DNA of 34,848 nt from Thiotrichaceae bacterium. GTDB taxonomy: Bacteria; Pseudomonadota; Gammaproteobacteria; Thiotrichales; Thiotrichaceae. The translations under genes were made by a program, and so were the position numbers. Below are positions 1 to 7,682 of the stretch, piece after piece. The stretch is taken from contig WFWY01000044.1 in assembly GCA_015490895.1 (NCBI GenBank), positions 1 to 34,848 of the forward strand, given 5' to 3'. The first letter of the stretch is position 1. Each line of letters opens with the position of its first letter. Under the pieces are notes generated by a model. The model made no database searches. It had not been told where the DNA came from and saw only the letters and a list, made by a program, of their open reading frames with translations.

Positions 1-1
1 C

Positions 2-607
2 TACTACCGTGACCAGTTGCTCTCGTTCCCACGGTCCTCCGTGGGAACGGAAGGGGAAGTGGAGTGGAAGACGTTGGGGGAAGTAGCCGTAATTGGTACG
101 GGTAGCCATGACACAAAAGATGCTATTGAGGACGGTGATTATATATTTTATGCCCGCGGGCGTGATCCGTTAAGGCTAAACGTATTTGACTTTGATGAAA
201 CTGCAATTATCACCGCTGGTGATGGTGCTGGGGTAGGAAAAGTATTTCATTATGCTCAAGGGAAATATGCGCTGCATCAGCGAGCATATCGTATCGCCCC
301 AAGCGAGGTTATGGAACCAAGATTTGTATATCACTTCATAGCAGCTAGTTTTTACACGTATATCCAAAAAGCATCGGTGAGTTCATCGGTTACGTCACTC
401 CGTAGACCAATGTTTTTAAATTTACCGATACCCGTACCATCACTCGAAGAACAAGCCCGCATCGTCACCATCCTCGATAAATTCGACACCCTCACCAACT
501 CCATCAGCGAAGGTCTACCCCACGAAATCGAATTGCGCCAGAAGCAATACGAATACTACCGTGATCTGCTGTTGAGCTTTCCAAAACCAGAAGAGGTAGC
601 CGCCTAG
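2..607 (+). CDS. hsdS: Type I restriction-modification specificity subunit HsdS (3' part; 5' end outside window)
   Basis: DNA-recognition subunit that directs the HsdM methylase and HsdR nuclease to a split target. The frame is open from base 2, so the first ATG at 17 is internal. The first residues read YYRDQLLSF, the central conserved region of HsdS, and the same motif recurs at the C-terminus as YYRDLLLSF, the usual pseudo-repeat of this family. What remains is therefore the second target-recognition domain (EWKTLGEV onward) and the distal conserved helix (LEEQARIVTILDKFDTL). A palindromic REP-like sequence at 21-53 lies in frame just after SFPR and before EVEWKTLGE. Family assignment is firm; the target sequence cannot be read. 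Confidence 0.9.
   Translation, partial: YYRDQLLSFPRSSVGTEGEVEWKTLGEVAVIGTGSHDTKDAIEDGDYIFYARGRDPLRLNVFDFDETAIITAGDGAGVGKVFHYAQGKYALHQRAYRIAPSEVMEPRFVYHFIAASFYTYIQKASVSSSVTSLRRPMFLNLPIPVPSLEEQARIVTILDKFDTLTNSISEGLPHEIELRQKQYEYYRDLLLSFPKPEEVAA
21..53. repeat. REP-like palindrome inside hsdS
   Basis: The arms CGTTCCCACGG / CCGTGGGAACG form a hairpin. This is a diverged copy of the palindrome found at 636-669, 688-720, 1267-1300 and 4022-4055; its centre reads GTCCTC instead of CTCCTG. It is read through as coding sequence of hsdS, contributing roughly FPRSSVGTEG. Confidence 0.7.
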
Positions 608-635
608 GATGAAAGGACAACGTTTACTGAATCAA

Positions 636-669
636 GGTATGCATTCCCACGCGGGAGCATGGGAACCAG
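636..669 (+). repeat. REP palindrome, copy upstream of RAYT (forward)
   Basis: Starts GGTATGCATTCCCACGC and continues into the complementary arm GCATGGGAAC. It pairs with the oppositely oriented copy at 688-720, giving the head-to-head arrangement typical of bacterial interspersed mosaic elements (BIMEs). Confidence 0.8.
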
Positions 670-687
670 TAAAACGCAGGAGCAGCT

Positions 688-720
688 CTCGTTCCCACGC
701 TCCTGCGTGGGAATGCATAC
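688..720 (-). repeat. REP palindrome, copy upstream of RAYT (inverted)
   Basis: CTCGTTCCCACGCTCCTGCG followed by TGGGAATGCATAC is the reverse complement of the forward copies at 1267-1300 and 4022-4055. It ends 12 bases before the transposase ATG, so the RAYT leader is largely REP sequence. Confidence 0.85.
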
Positions 721-732
721 GGTGCCTGACTA

Positions 733-1263
733 ATGGGTAGAAGTCGCTACAAATTCACCCAGCCGAATCAGCCGCATTTTATGACGCTGACGGTGCTGCA
801 CTGGATTCCGGTTTTTACTCGCCCTGATACCGTGAATATCCTGTTTGATTCATTCCGTTATTTAGCTAACGAGGGGCTGTGTATTTATGCCTATGTCATA
901 CTTGAAAACCACCTGCATCTCATCGCCCAAAGCGAGCAGACAGATAAAGATATCGCTCGATTCAAATCATATACATCACGAAAGTTACTCGCTTACCTGC
1001 AGGAAAAGAATGTAAAAAGTATTCTGGATCAGCTGGCGTTTTATAAAAAAGCGCATAAAGGTGATCGCACCTATCAATTCTGGCAGGAGGGTGTGCACCC
1101 TGAGTTGATTCAAGGTGAGGATATGATGCGGCAAAAGATTGAGTATATTCATCAGAACCCCGTCAAACGGGGTTATGTCGATAAGGCGGAGCATTGGCGT
1201 TATTCCAGTGCCCGCAATTATGCTGGATTGGATGGGTTGTTGGAGGTGTGTACGCAATGGTAG
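733..1263 (+). CDS. REP-associated tyrosine transposase (RAYT, Y1/HUH family)
   Basis: Single-strand DNA transposase related to IS200/IS605 TnpA, thought to recognise REP hairpins. The 176-aa length is within the family range. The HUH metal-binding motif is visible as ENHLHLIAQ (His-hydrophobic-His, about residues 57-65). The probable nucleophilic Tyr lies about 30 residues later in KSYTSRKL. The C-terminal IEYIHQNPVKRGYV and HWRYSSARNY motifs are characteristic of RAYTs. It is flanked by REPs at 636-720 and 1267-1300, which are probably its substrates. No convincing ribosome binding site precedes the ATG. It sits between hsdS and rhuM/hsdR, splitting what would otherwise be one hsd operon. 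Confidence 0.93.
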   Translation: MGRSRYKFTQPNQPHFMTLTVLHWIPVFTRPDTVNILFDSFRYLANEGLCIYAYVILENHLHLIAQSEQTDKDIARFKSYTSRKLLAYLQEKNVKSILDQLAFYKKAHKGDRTYQFWQEGVHPELIQGEDMMRQKIEYIHQNPVKRGYVDKAEHWRYSSARNYAGLDGLLEVCTQW

Positions 1264-1266
1264 CCT

Positions 1267-1300
1267 GGTATGCATTCCCACGCAGGAGCGTGGGAACGAG
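1267..1300 (+). repeat. REP palindrome, copy downstream of RAYT
   Basis: GGTATGCATTCCCACGCAGG followed by AGCGTGGGAACGAG; near-perfect hairpin CATTCCCACGC/GCGTGGGAACG. It lies between the RAYT stop and the rhuM start. An ATG inside it (1270) opens a longer in-frame reading of rhuM, but the start at 1312 is better supported. Confidence 0.88.
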
Positions 1301-1311
1301 GGGAGAACAAA

Positions 1312-2337
1312 ATGGGTAAGGATAGCTTAAGCCTTCAGGATCAAACCACGGAATTCCTGCTCTACACCGCGCCTGATGGTGAGGTAAAAGTTGAGGTATT
1401 ACTCAGCAATGAAACCATCTGGCTGACTCAGAAGCGTATGGCGGAGCTGTTTGGCGTAGGCGTGCCAGCAATCTCCAAGCACTTGAAAAACATATTTGAA
1501 AGCAATGAGTTAGAGCGGGATTCAGTTATTTCCATTTTGGAAACAACTGCAGATGATGGCAAGACCTATCAAACGCAATACTACAACCTCGATGCGGTGA
1601 TTTCGGTCGGCTATCGAGTTAATTCTACGCAAGCAACCAAATTTCGTATCTGGGCAACGCAGTTGATTAAAGAGTACATCATCAAGGGCTTTGCCATGGA
1701 TGATGAGCGGCTGAAGAATGGTCGCTATTTCGGCAAGGACTACTTCCGCGAGTTGCTGGAACGGGTGCGATCCATCCGTGCCAGTGAGCGGCGCATTTAC
1801 CAGCAGATCACCGATATTTTTGCCGAATGCAGCATCGACTACGACCCGAAATCGGAAACCACCCACCGATTCTATGCTCATGTTCAGGACAAGTTTCATT
1901 ACGCCATTACCGGCCACACTGCGGCGGAGATCATCGCGCGGAAGGCCGATGCCAGCAAGCCATTGATGGGCATGAGCACCTACAAAAATGCGCCGGACGG
2001 CCGGGTATTGAAGTCCGATACAACGGTTGCCAAAAATTACCTAGGTGAAGATGAAATAAAGAAACTGGAGCGGGCGGTATCGTCGTTTTTTGATTATATT
2101 GAAGGCATTATCGAGCGGCGAAACACCTTCACCATGGAAAGTTTTGCCGAAAGCGTCAACAGGTTCCTCGCGTTTAACGAGTATCGGATTCTGGAGGGCT
2201 ACGGGAGTGTCACCCGCAAGCAGGCAGAGCAGAAAGCTTTCGCCGAGTACGACAAGTTCAATAAGCAGCAACACATTGAGTCGGACTTTGACAGGGAAAT
2301 GAAAAGACTGCTGAAAAAGAAGGATAACAATAAATGA
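1312..2337 (+). CDS. rhuM: RhuM family protein
   Basis: Member of the RhuM family, named after a Salmonella pathogenicity-island gene. Its biochemical role is not established, and members often occur inside type I restriction loci. The ATG at 1312 was chosen because GGGGAG lies just upstream (about 1300-1305) and conserved sequence begins at once ([20 protein letters not shown]). The N-terminal part, [20 protein letters not shown], resembles a helix-turn-helix. The middle ([20 protein letters not shown]) and the basic, charged C-terminus are typical of the family. The stop overlaps the hsdR start as ATGA, indicating translational coupling. A DNA-binding or accessory role in restriction is inference only. 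Confidence 0.88.
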   Translation: MGKDSLSLQDQTTEFLLYTAPDGEVKVEVLLSNETIWLTQKRMAELFGVGVPAISKHLKNIFESNELERDSVISILETTADDGKTYQTQYYNLDAVISVGYRVNSTQATKFRIWATQLIKEYIIKGFAMDDERLKNGRYFGKDYFRELLERVRSIRASERRIYQQITDIFAECSIDYDPKSETTHRFYAHVQDKFHYAITGHTAAEIIARKADASKPLMGMSTYKNAPDGRVLKSDTTVAKNYLGEDEIKKLERAVSSFFDYIEGIIERRNTFTMESFAESVNRFLAFNEYRILEGYGSVTRKQAEQKAFAEYDKFNKQQHIESDFDREMKRLLKKKDNNK

Positions 2338-5300
2338 CGGATTACAAAACCATCGCTGAATCCAACAATTTTATCGTCCTGGATAAATACACCAGGGAAT
2401 GGCAGGTCAATGAAAATTACCAGAGCGAAGCTGATCTGGAGCGAGAACTCATTGAAGACCTGCAAAACCAGGGTTATGAATACCTGCCTGAGCTTAACAA
2501 CCCTGAAAAAATGCTCGCCAATGTACGTGTGCAGTTGCAGGCGCTGAATAATGTACAGTTTGAAGATGGCGAATGGTTGCGTTTTGTTGAGACCTTTCTG
2601 GATAAACCCAGTGAAGAGATTGTTGATAAAACCCGTAAGATTCACGATGACTACATTCACGATTTTGTGTTCGATGACGGGCATATCCAGAATATCTACT
2701 TGCTGGATAAAAACAATATCGCCCGCAACAAATGTCAGGTGATCAGGCAGTTTGAGCAAACCGGAACGCAGGCAAACCGATACGATGTCACCATTCTGGT
2801 CAATGGCCTGCCGCTGGTTCAGATCGAGCTGAAAAAGCGCGGCGTGGCGATTCGCGAGGCATTTAATCAGGTGCATCGCTACAGTAAAGAGAGTTTTAAC
2901 AGCGAGCATTCGTTGTACAAATATCTACAGCTGTTTGTTGTCTCCAATGGCACAGACTGTCGCTATTTCGCCAACACCACTCAGCGCAATAAAAACAGCT
3001 TCGATTTCACCATGAACTGGGCGAAAGCCGATAACGAGCTGATTCGAGACTTAAAGGACTTTACTGCCACTTTTTTCGAGAAAAACACCTTGCTGAACGT
3101 ATTACTGCATTATTCGGTATTTGATGTCAGCAATACCTTGCTGGTAATGCGCCCTTACCAGATTGCTGCGACCGAGCGGATTCTGTGGAAAATAAAAAGC
3201 TCGTATGAGTCGAAAAACTGGAGCAAGCCGGAAAGTGGAGGTTATATCTGGCACACCACCGGATCAGGCAAGACCCTGACCAGTTTCAAAGCGGCGCGTC
3301 TGGCCACTGAGCTGGATTTTATCGATAAAGTGTTTTTCGTGGTGGACAGAAAAGATCTGGATTATCAGACCATGAAGGAGTATCAGCGCTTTTCCCCGGA
3401 GAGCGTCAACGGCTCGGACAGCACGGCAGGCTTGAAGCGTAATCTGGATAAGGATGACAACAAGATCATCGTCACCACCATCCAGAAGCTCAACAATCTG
3501 ATGAAAAGCGAAAACGACTTGCCGGTGTATCGCCAGCAAGTGGTGTTTATTTTTGATGAGGCGCACCGCAGTCAGTTCGGTGAGGCGCAGAAGAACCTGC
3601 AAAAGAAGTTCAAAAAATACTATCAGTTCGGTTTTACCGGCACGCCGATTTTTCCGCAAAACGCTCTGGGCGCGGAAACCACCGCCAGCGTATTTGGTCG
3701 CGAGTTGCATTCTTATGTGATTACCGATGCCATCCGTGATGAAAAGGTGCTCAAGTTCAAGGTTGATTACAATGATGTGCGTCCGCAGTTTAAAGATGTC
3801 GAAACCGAGCAGGATGAGCAAAAACTGAGTGCGCTTGAAAACAGGCAGGCCCTGCTGCACCCCGACCGTATCAAGGAGATATCGCAATATATCCTGAAAA
3901 ACTTCCGTCAGAAAACTCATCGCCAACAAGCGGGCGGTAAAGGCTTCAATGCGATGTTTGCCGTGAGTAGTGTGGATGCGGCGAAGGCTTATTATGAGAT
4001 GTTGAAACAATTGCAACAGCCGGTATGCATTCCCACGCAGGAGCGTGGGAACGAGGGTACACGCACAAGGAGTGGTAGTCCCCTGAAAGTAGCGACGATC
4101 TTCTCCTTTGCAGCCAATGAAGCGCAGGATGCCATTGGTGAAATACCGGATGAAAGTTTTGAAGTGTCTGCCATGAACAGCAGCGCCAAGGAATTTCTAA
4201 GCGCGGCGATTGCTGACTACAACACGGCGTTTAAAACCAACTTTGGGGTGGATAGCAAGGGGTTCCAGAACTACTACCGGGATCTGGCCAAACGGGTAAA
4301 AAACCAGGATATTGATCTGCTGATTGTGGTCGGCATGTTCCTGACGGGGTTTGATGCACCCACACTGAACACCTTGTTTGTGGACAAAAATCTGCGTTAC
4401 CACGGTTTGATGCAGGCCTATTCGCGCACCAACCGCATTTATGATGCCACCAAAACCTTTGGCAATATTGTCACCTTCCGCGACCTGGAAAACGCCACGG
4501 TGGATGCCATTACCCTGTTTGGCGATAAAAATACCAAAAACGTCGTACTGGAAAAAAGCTACAGGGAATACATGGAAGGCTTTACCGATGTCGTCACCGG
4601 CGAAGCGCGGCGAGGCTTTATGGATGTGGTGTCGGAACTTGAGCAACGGTTTCCCAAACCTGACGAGATTATCAAAGAGCAGGATAAAAAAGACTTCGCG
4701 AAACTCTTTGGTGAATATCTGCGTGTTGAAAACATACTGCAAAACTACGATGAATTCGCCAGCCTGAAAGCCCTGCAAAAGGTCGATCTGGATGATCCGG
4801 AGGCGGTAGAGGCATTCAAGGCCGAGCATTACCTGAATGATGAAGACCTGGCCACCCTGCAAACCATCCGCATTCCAGCCGAGCGAACCATTCAGGATTA
4901 CCGCTCTACCTATAACGATATTCGCGACTGGCTGAGAAGGGAGAAGGCTGCAGAAAATGAAGACAAATCAACGATTGACTGGGATGATGTGGTATTTGAG
5001 ATTGATCTGCTCAAGTCGCAAGAGATCAACCTGGACTATATACTCGAACTGATATTTGACCATAACAAGAAAAACAAGAGTAAAGCAGAGTTAATTGATG
5101 AGGTTCGTCGACTCATTCGCGCCAGCCTTGGTAACCGTGCCAAAGAAAGCCTCATCGTTGATTTTATTAATCAAACCAACCTGGATGAGATTACCGACAA
5201 GGCTGGCATCATCGACGAGTTTTTTAAATTTGCTCAAGCAGAGCAGAAGCGTGAAGCAGAAGCGTTAATCCGTTCGGAAGGGTTGAATGAAGAGGCTGCA

Positions 5301-5480
5301 CGGCGTTATATCGCAGTATCGCTCAAACGCGAATACGCCAGTGAAAACGGCACCGAGCTCAATTCAACGCTGCCCAAAATGAGCCCGCTTAACCCGCAAT
5401 ACAAAACAAAAAAAGAACGTGTTTTTCAAAAAATAGCGGCTTTTGTTGAGAAGTTTAAAAGGGTGGGGGGTACTATTTGA
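2334..5480 (+). CDS. hsdR: Type I restriction endonuclease subunit HsdR
   Basis: ATP-dependent translocase and endonuclease subunit, 1048 aa, close to the usual size. The N-terminal PD-(D/E)xK nuclease is visible as [10 protein letters not shown] followed by VQIELKKR (about residues 150-169). The SF2 motor follows: Walker A HTTGSGKT (about 306-313), DEAH box IFDEAHRS (about 406), FTGTPI (about 434), then [19 protein letters not shown] and MQAYSRTNR (about 665-700). The C-terminal helical region ([14 protein letters not shown]) probably contacts HsdM/HsdS. A REP palindrome at 4022-4055 is read in frame between the first RecA-like domain and the conserved [12 protein letters not shown], adding about 19 residues absent from normal homologues. 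The enzyme may still be functional because the frame is intact. Confidence 0.95.
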   Translation: MTDYKTIAESNNFIVLDKYTREWQVNENYQSEADLERELIEDLQNQGYEYLPELNNPEKMLANVRVQLQALNNVQFEDGEWLRFVETFLDKPSEEIVDKTRKIHDDYIHDFVFDDGHIQNIYLLDKNNIARNKCQVIRQFEQTGTQANRYDVTILVNGLPLVQIELKKRGVAIREAFNQVHRYSKESFNSEHSLYKYLQLFVVSNGTDCRYFANTTQRNKNSFDFTMNWAKADNELIRDLKDFTATFFEKNTLLNVLLHYSVFDVSNTLLVMRPYQIAATERILWKIKSSYESKNWSKPESGGYIWHTTGSGKTLTSFKAARLATELDFIDKVFFVVDRKDLDYQTMKEYQRFSPESVNGSDSTAGLKRNLDKDDNKIIVTTIQKLNNLMKSENDLPVYRQQVVFIFDEAHRSQFGEAQKNLQKKFKKYYQFGFTGTPIFPQNALGAETTASVFGRELHSYVITDAIRDEKVLKFKVDYNDVRPQFKDVETEQDEQKLSALENRQALLHPDRIKEISQYILKNFRQKTHRQQAGGKGFNAMFAVSSVDAAKAYYEMLKQLQQPVCIPTQERGNEGTRTRSGSPLKVATIFSFAANEAQDAIGEIPDESFEVSAMNSSAKEFLSAAIADYNTAFKTNFGVDSKGFQNYYRDLAKRVKNQDIDLLIVVGMFLTGFDAPTLNTLFVDKNLRYHGLMQAYSRTNRIYDATKTFGNIVTFRDLENATVDAITLFGDKNTKNVVLEKSYREYMEGFTDVVTGEARRGFMDVVSELEQRFPKPDEIIKEQDKKDFAKLFGEYLRVENILQNYDEFASLKALQKVDLDDPEAVEAFKAEHYLNDEDLATLQTIRIPAERTIQDYRSTYNDIRDWLRREKAAENEDKSTIDWDDVVFEIDLLKSQEINLDYILELIFDHNKKNKSKAELIDEVRRLIRASLGNRAKESLIVDFINQTNLDEITDKAGIIDEFFKFAQAEQKREAEALIRSEGLNEEAARRYIAVSLKREYASENGTELNSTLPKMSPLNPQYKTKKERVFQKIAAFVEKFKRVGGTI
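4022..4055 (+). repeat. REP palindrome inserted in frame within hsdR
   Basis: Matches the copy at 1267-1300 base for base from GGTATGCATTCCCACGCAGG through AGCGTGGGAACGAG. Translated as [12 protein letters not shown] inside HsdR. The match to the intergenic REPs, and the break it makes in an otherwise conserved helicase region, mark it as an insertion rather than native coding sequence. Confidence 0.9.
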
Positions 5481-5481
5481 T

Positions 5482-5497
5482 TTCTCGGACGAGCTCC
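5482..5497. repeat. Solo end of MITE-like family B
   Basis: TTCTCGGACGAGCTCC resembles the right terminal repeat TTCTCGGACAGGCTCC of the element at 32183-32344. It begins directly after the hsdR stop codon. No element body is present, so this is a remnant or a chance match. Confidence 0.45.
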
Positions 5498-5569
5498 CAG
5501 GAGCTTGCCAGGCAGGGTGATGACCTCAAGGCTGTAGCGGGAATAGGTACGTGCCGTTACTTTGGGCAT
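5495..5569 (-). pseudogene. N-terminal remnant of a probable XRE-type (HipB-like) antitoxin/regulator
   Basis: Read from an ATG at 5569 on the minus strand, the peptide begins MPKVTARTYSRYSLEVITL, resembling the start of small helix-turn-helix regulators that normally continue LGKLIRAAR. Here similarity stops after about 25 residues, at the family B repeat end and the hsdR stop, so the helix-turn-helix is gone. Recognition is from memory of the family and the fragment is short; it could be chance. Confidence 0.35.
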
Positions 5570-5698
5570 GGTTGCTTTCTTCTTTTGATCCTTTAGTAAA
5601 CTATATAGCCTTAAATATGATCTATGTATGAACTATCCGTCTCTGGATGATTCAACAAGTAAGAAACGGGTCACTGTACCTGAAAACAGACCAGCACC

Positions 5699-6937
5699 TC
5701 AGTAAGATGTTACTCGTGGCAATGCCAATGTGCGCGTATCAACCACCTTCCCTGACGCTGGTGGCAACACGGGCGCTAATGCTTTCATTACTTGTTCGGC
5801 AGTGGATCGGTAGGCCGTCAGTTTACCGCCATAGAGTGTGATAAACCGCGCCTGTGCAGCGTCATTGCCCACAATCAGCGTATCCCGTGGGCGAGTGAAG
5901 GCCGTCCCTGTGCCTTGCGGGAGTACCCGCAGCCCGGCGAAAGCATTGACTACATCGCTGCGGTTGAATGCAGGACTAAAGTAATGATTATAAACACGCA
6001 ATAAATAATCTATCTCGCTTTCACGGGGGGCGACACCGGCAGGATCACCGTGATACGGAGTTTCTGTCGTTCCCATCAGTAAATGGCCTTTCCAGGGCAT
6101 CACGAAAACGGCCCGCTGGTCCTGGGGGGCTTCCAGATAAAAAATACCCGATTGCAGCATTGAAGAACGAGTTGGGGATGATATCGATGGCATAGGTGGC
6201 ATAGGTGCGGGGAGTTCAATGTGTGTACCCTGCACCAGCTCTATAGCGGGCTGTGGCTGTATCCGGTGCTGCCCCACTATGCGCTTTACCACCTGCTCCA
6301 CCCAGGGGCCCGCGGCATTAACAATCACGGAACAGCGTAATGTTTTTATCTCATGATGTGCATCCTGATAAGTCAGTGTACAACCCTGGCGGGTCATTTC
6401 AGCGCTTGCGAACCGGGCACCGTAACGAATCCTTGCTCCCATGGAAGTGGCAGAGTTTAAAACGGATTGTGTCAGGGCGGCATCATCTGTCTGTGCATCA
6501 TAATATTGAAATACTGTTTTGAGACCGGCTCTTTTTAACCCCTGCAAGGATGCCCACTGTTTTTGAGCTACCCACCGAAAACCTGTGAAGCTGAACAGGG
6601 TATACAGACTGAGCCCTGCTGCAATTTTCAGGGCACTATAATGGCTTTGCTGGTAAACCGGAATATAAAAGGGAACAAGCCGTACCAGATGCGGTGCATT
6701 CTTCAGTAAACGGGCACGTTCCTGCAAACATTCTCTCACCAGGGAAAACTGACCTGTTTCCAGGTAGCGTAAACCACCATGAATCAGCTTGGACGATTTA
6801 CTGGATGTGCCTTGTGCCGGTTTGTCGTACTGTTCCAGTACAATAACGCGATAGCCTGCTGCACTAGCCGCCTGAGCCACACCTGCACCCTGAATACCCG
6901 CTCCTATGACCACTACATCACTGTCTGTTTCTGCCAT
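5699..6937 (-). CDS. glpD: FAD-dependent glycerol-3-phosphate dehydrogenase, short form
   Basis: Oxidises glycerol-3-phosphate to dihydroxyacetone phosphate, passing electrons to quinone at the membrane. The N-terminal FAD-binding GIGAGIQGAG-type loop (VVIGAGIQGAGVAQAAS) and the GlpD signature KSSKLIHGGLRYLE are clear. LYGGKLTAYR near the end is also characteristic. At 412 aa it is shorter than E. coli GlpD (about 500 aa) and ends soon after that motif, so it lacks the C-terminal DAO_C helical domain. The start at 6937 was preferred over 6973 because MAETDSDVVVIGAG begins the domain and AGAGG lies about 9 bases upstream. It overlaps gdpD by 20 bases, as last gene of a glpK-gdpD-glpD operon. 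Confidence 0.88.
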   Translation of the reverse strand: MAETDSDVVVIGAGIQGAGVAQAASAAGYRVIVLEQYDKPAQGTSSKSSKLIHGGLRYLETGQFSLVRECLQERARLLKNAPHLVRLVPFYIPVYQQSHYSALKIAAGLSLYTLFSFTGFRWVAQKQWASLQGLKRAGLKTVFQYYDAQTDDAALTQSVLNSATSMGARIRYGARFASAEMTRQGCTLTYQDAHHEIKTLRCSVIVNAAGPWVEQVVKRIVGQHRIQPQPAIELVQGTHIELPAPMPPMPSISSPTRSSMLQSGIFYLEAPQDQRAVFVMPWKGHLLMGTTETPYHGDPAGVAPRESEIDYLLRVYNHYFSPAFNRSDVVNAFAGLRVLPQGTGTAFTRPRDTLIVGNDAAQARFITLYGGKLTAYRSTAEQVMKALAPVLPPASGKVVDTRTLALPRVTSY

Positions 6938-7682
6938 GACGGGAAGCCTCTTTAAGCATATTTTCAATATCACCGGTTTCTATATATTCAATACCGCGCT
7001 GGGCATATTGCAGTGCCTTCGCATAATCTTTGACATCATAGACCATCCATTGCCACTGCCCCTGCCCCTGCCAAAGGTTGCCACTACGGGGGATCTTGCG
7101 CTGGTTACAAATCAGCATATCCGGTTGTAACTGCTCTGCCTGCTGACGATAGTTCTGGCGGTATTTTTTGAGTACCCAGCCGACCTTCAAGCCCTGGGTT
7201 CGCGCCGCTTTTGCGTAACGAACAGCTTCCAGGTTAAAAGAAATCAAGGTACAACGGCTGGCACTGGTTTGCAGTTTTTCTAACAAGGCGTGCAAGGTAC
7301 CGGATATCCCCCAGCGTGTCAGGCTTTCTGTCTTGATCTCGATAAAAGCGTGACTGTCAGGGTAGCGCAACAAGAGCGCCAGCACCTGCTCCAATAGCGG
7401 AACCGGTTGCGGGTAAAAACGCTCTCCAAAGCGAGCGGGCTGATGTACGCTGATCCTTTGCAATGCAGCTGTCGATGTAAGCAATACGGATTGCTTCAAC
7501 CCTGCGGTACGCGCAAAACTGTCATCATGAATAACCACAAAATCCCGTTCATGATTCATTTGCAGGTCAAACTCGATGGCATCTGCTCCCTGTTGCAGGG
7601 CATTTTCCAGCGCCAGTAATGTGTTTTCAGGGTAGCGTGTCATATCTCCCCGGTGGGCAACCCAATGCAGCTCTGGAGGCAT
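6918..7682 (-). CDS. ugpQ: Glycerophosphodiester phosphodiesterase (UgpQ/GDPD family)
   Basis: Hydrolyses glycerophosphodiesters from phospholipid turnover to glycerol-3-phosphate plus alcohol. The 254-aa protein shows the GDPD catalytic and metal-binding residues in order: VAHRGDMTRYPENT (His-Arg and Glu near residues 9-20), AIEFDLQMN, VVIHDDS, and FIEIKTES. No signal peptide is visible, so it is probably cytoplasmic like UgpQ. The start ATG overlaps the glpK stop by one base, and the 3' end overlaps glpD. The context supports the function: kinase and phosphodiesterase both yield glycerol-3-phosphate, which the downstream dehydrogenase consumes. Confidence 0.92.
   Translation of the reverse strand: MPPELHWVAHRGDMTRYPENTLLALENALQQGADAIEFDLQMNHERDFVVIHDDSFARTAGLKQSVLLTSTAALQRISVHQPARFGERFYPQPVPLLEQVLALLLRYPDSHAFIEIKTESLTRWGISGTLHALLEKLQTSASRCTLISFNLEAVRYAKAARTQGLKVGWVLKKYRQNYRQQAEQLQPDMLICNQRKIPRSGNLWQGQGQWQWMVYDVKDYAKALQYAQRGIEYIETGDIENMLKEASRHGRNRQ

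Noticed and set aside
21-4055. REP palindromes as CRISPR repeats
   Set aside because: Irregular spacing of hundreds to thousands of bases, both orientations and a RAYT nearby fit REPs, not an array; no cas genes.
2199-4862. Long antisense frames opposite hsdR
   Set aside because: Shadow frames of a well-supported coding gene, lacking start signals or domains.
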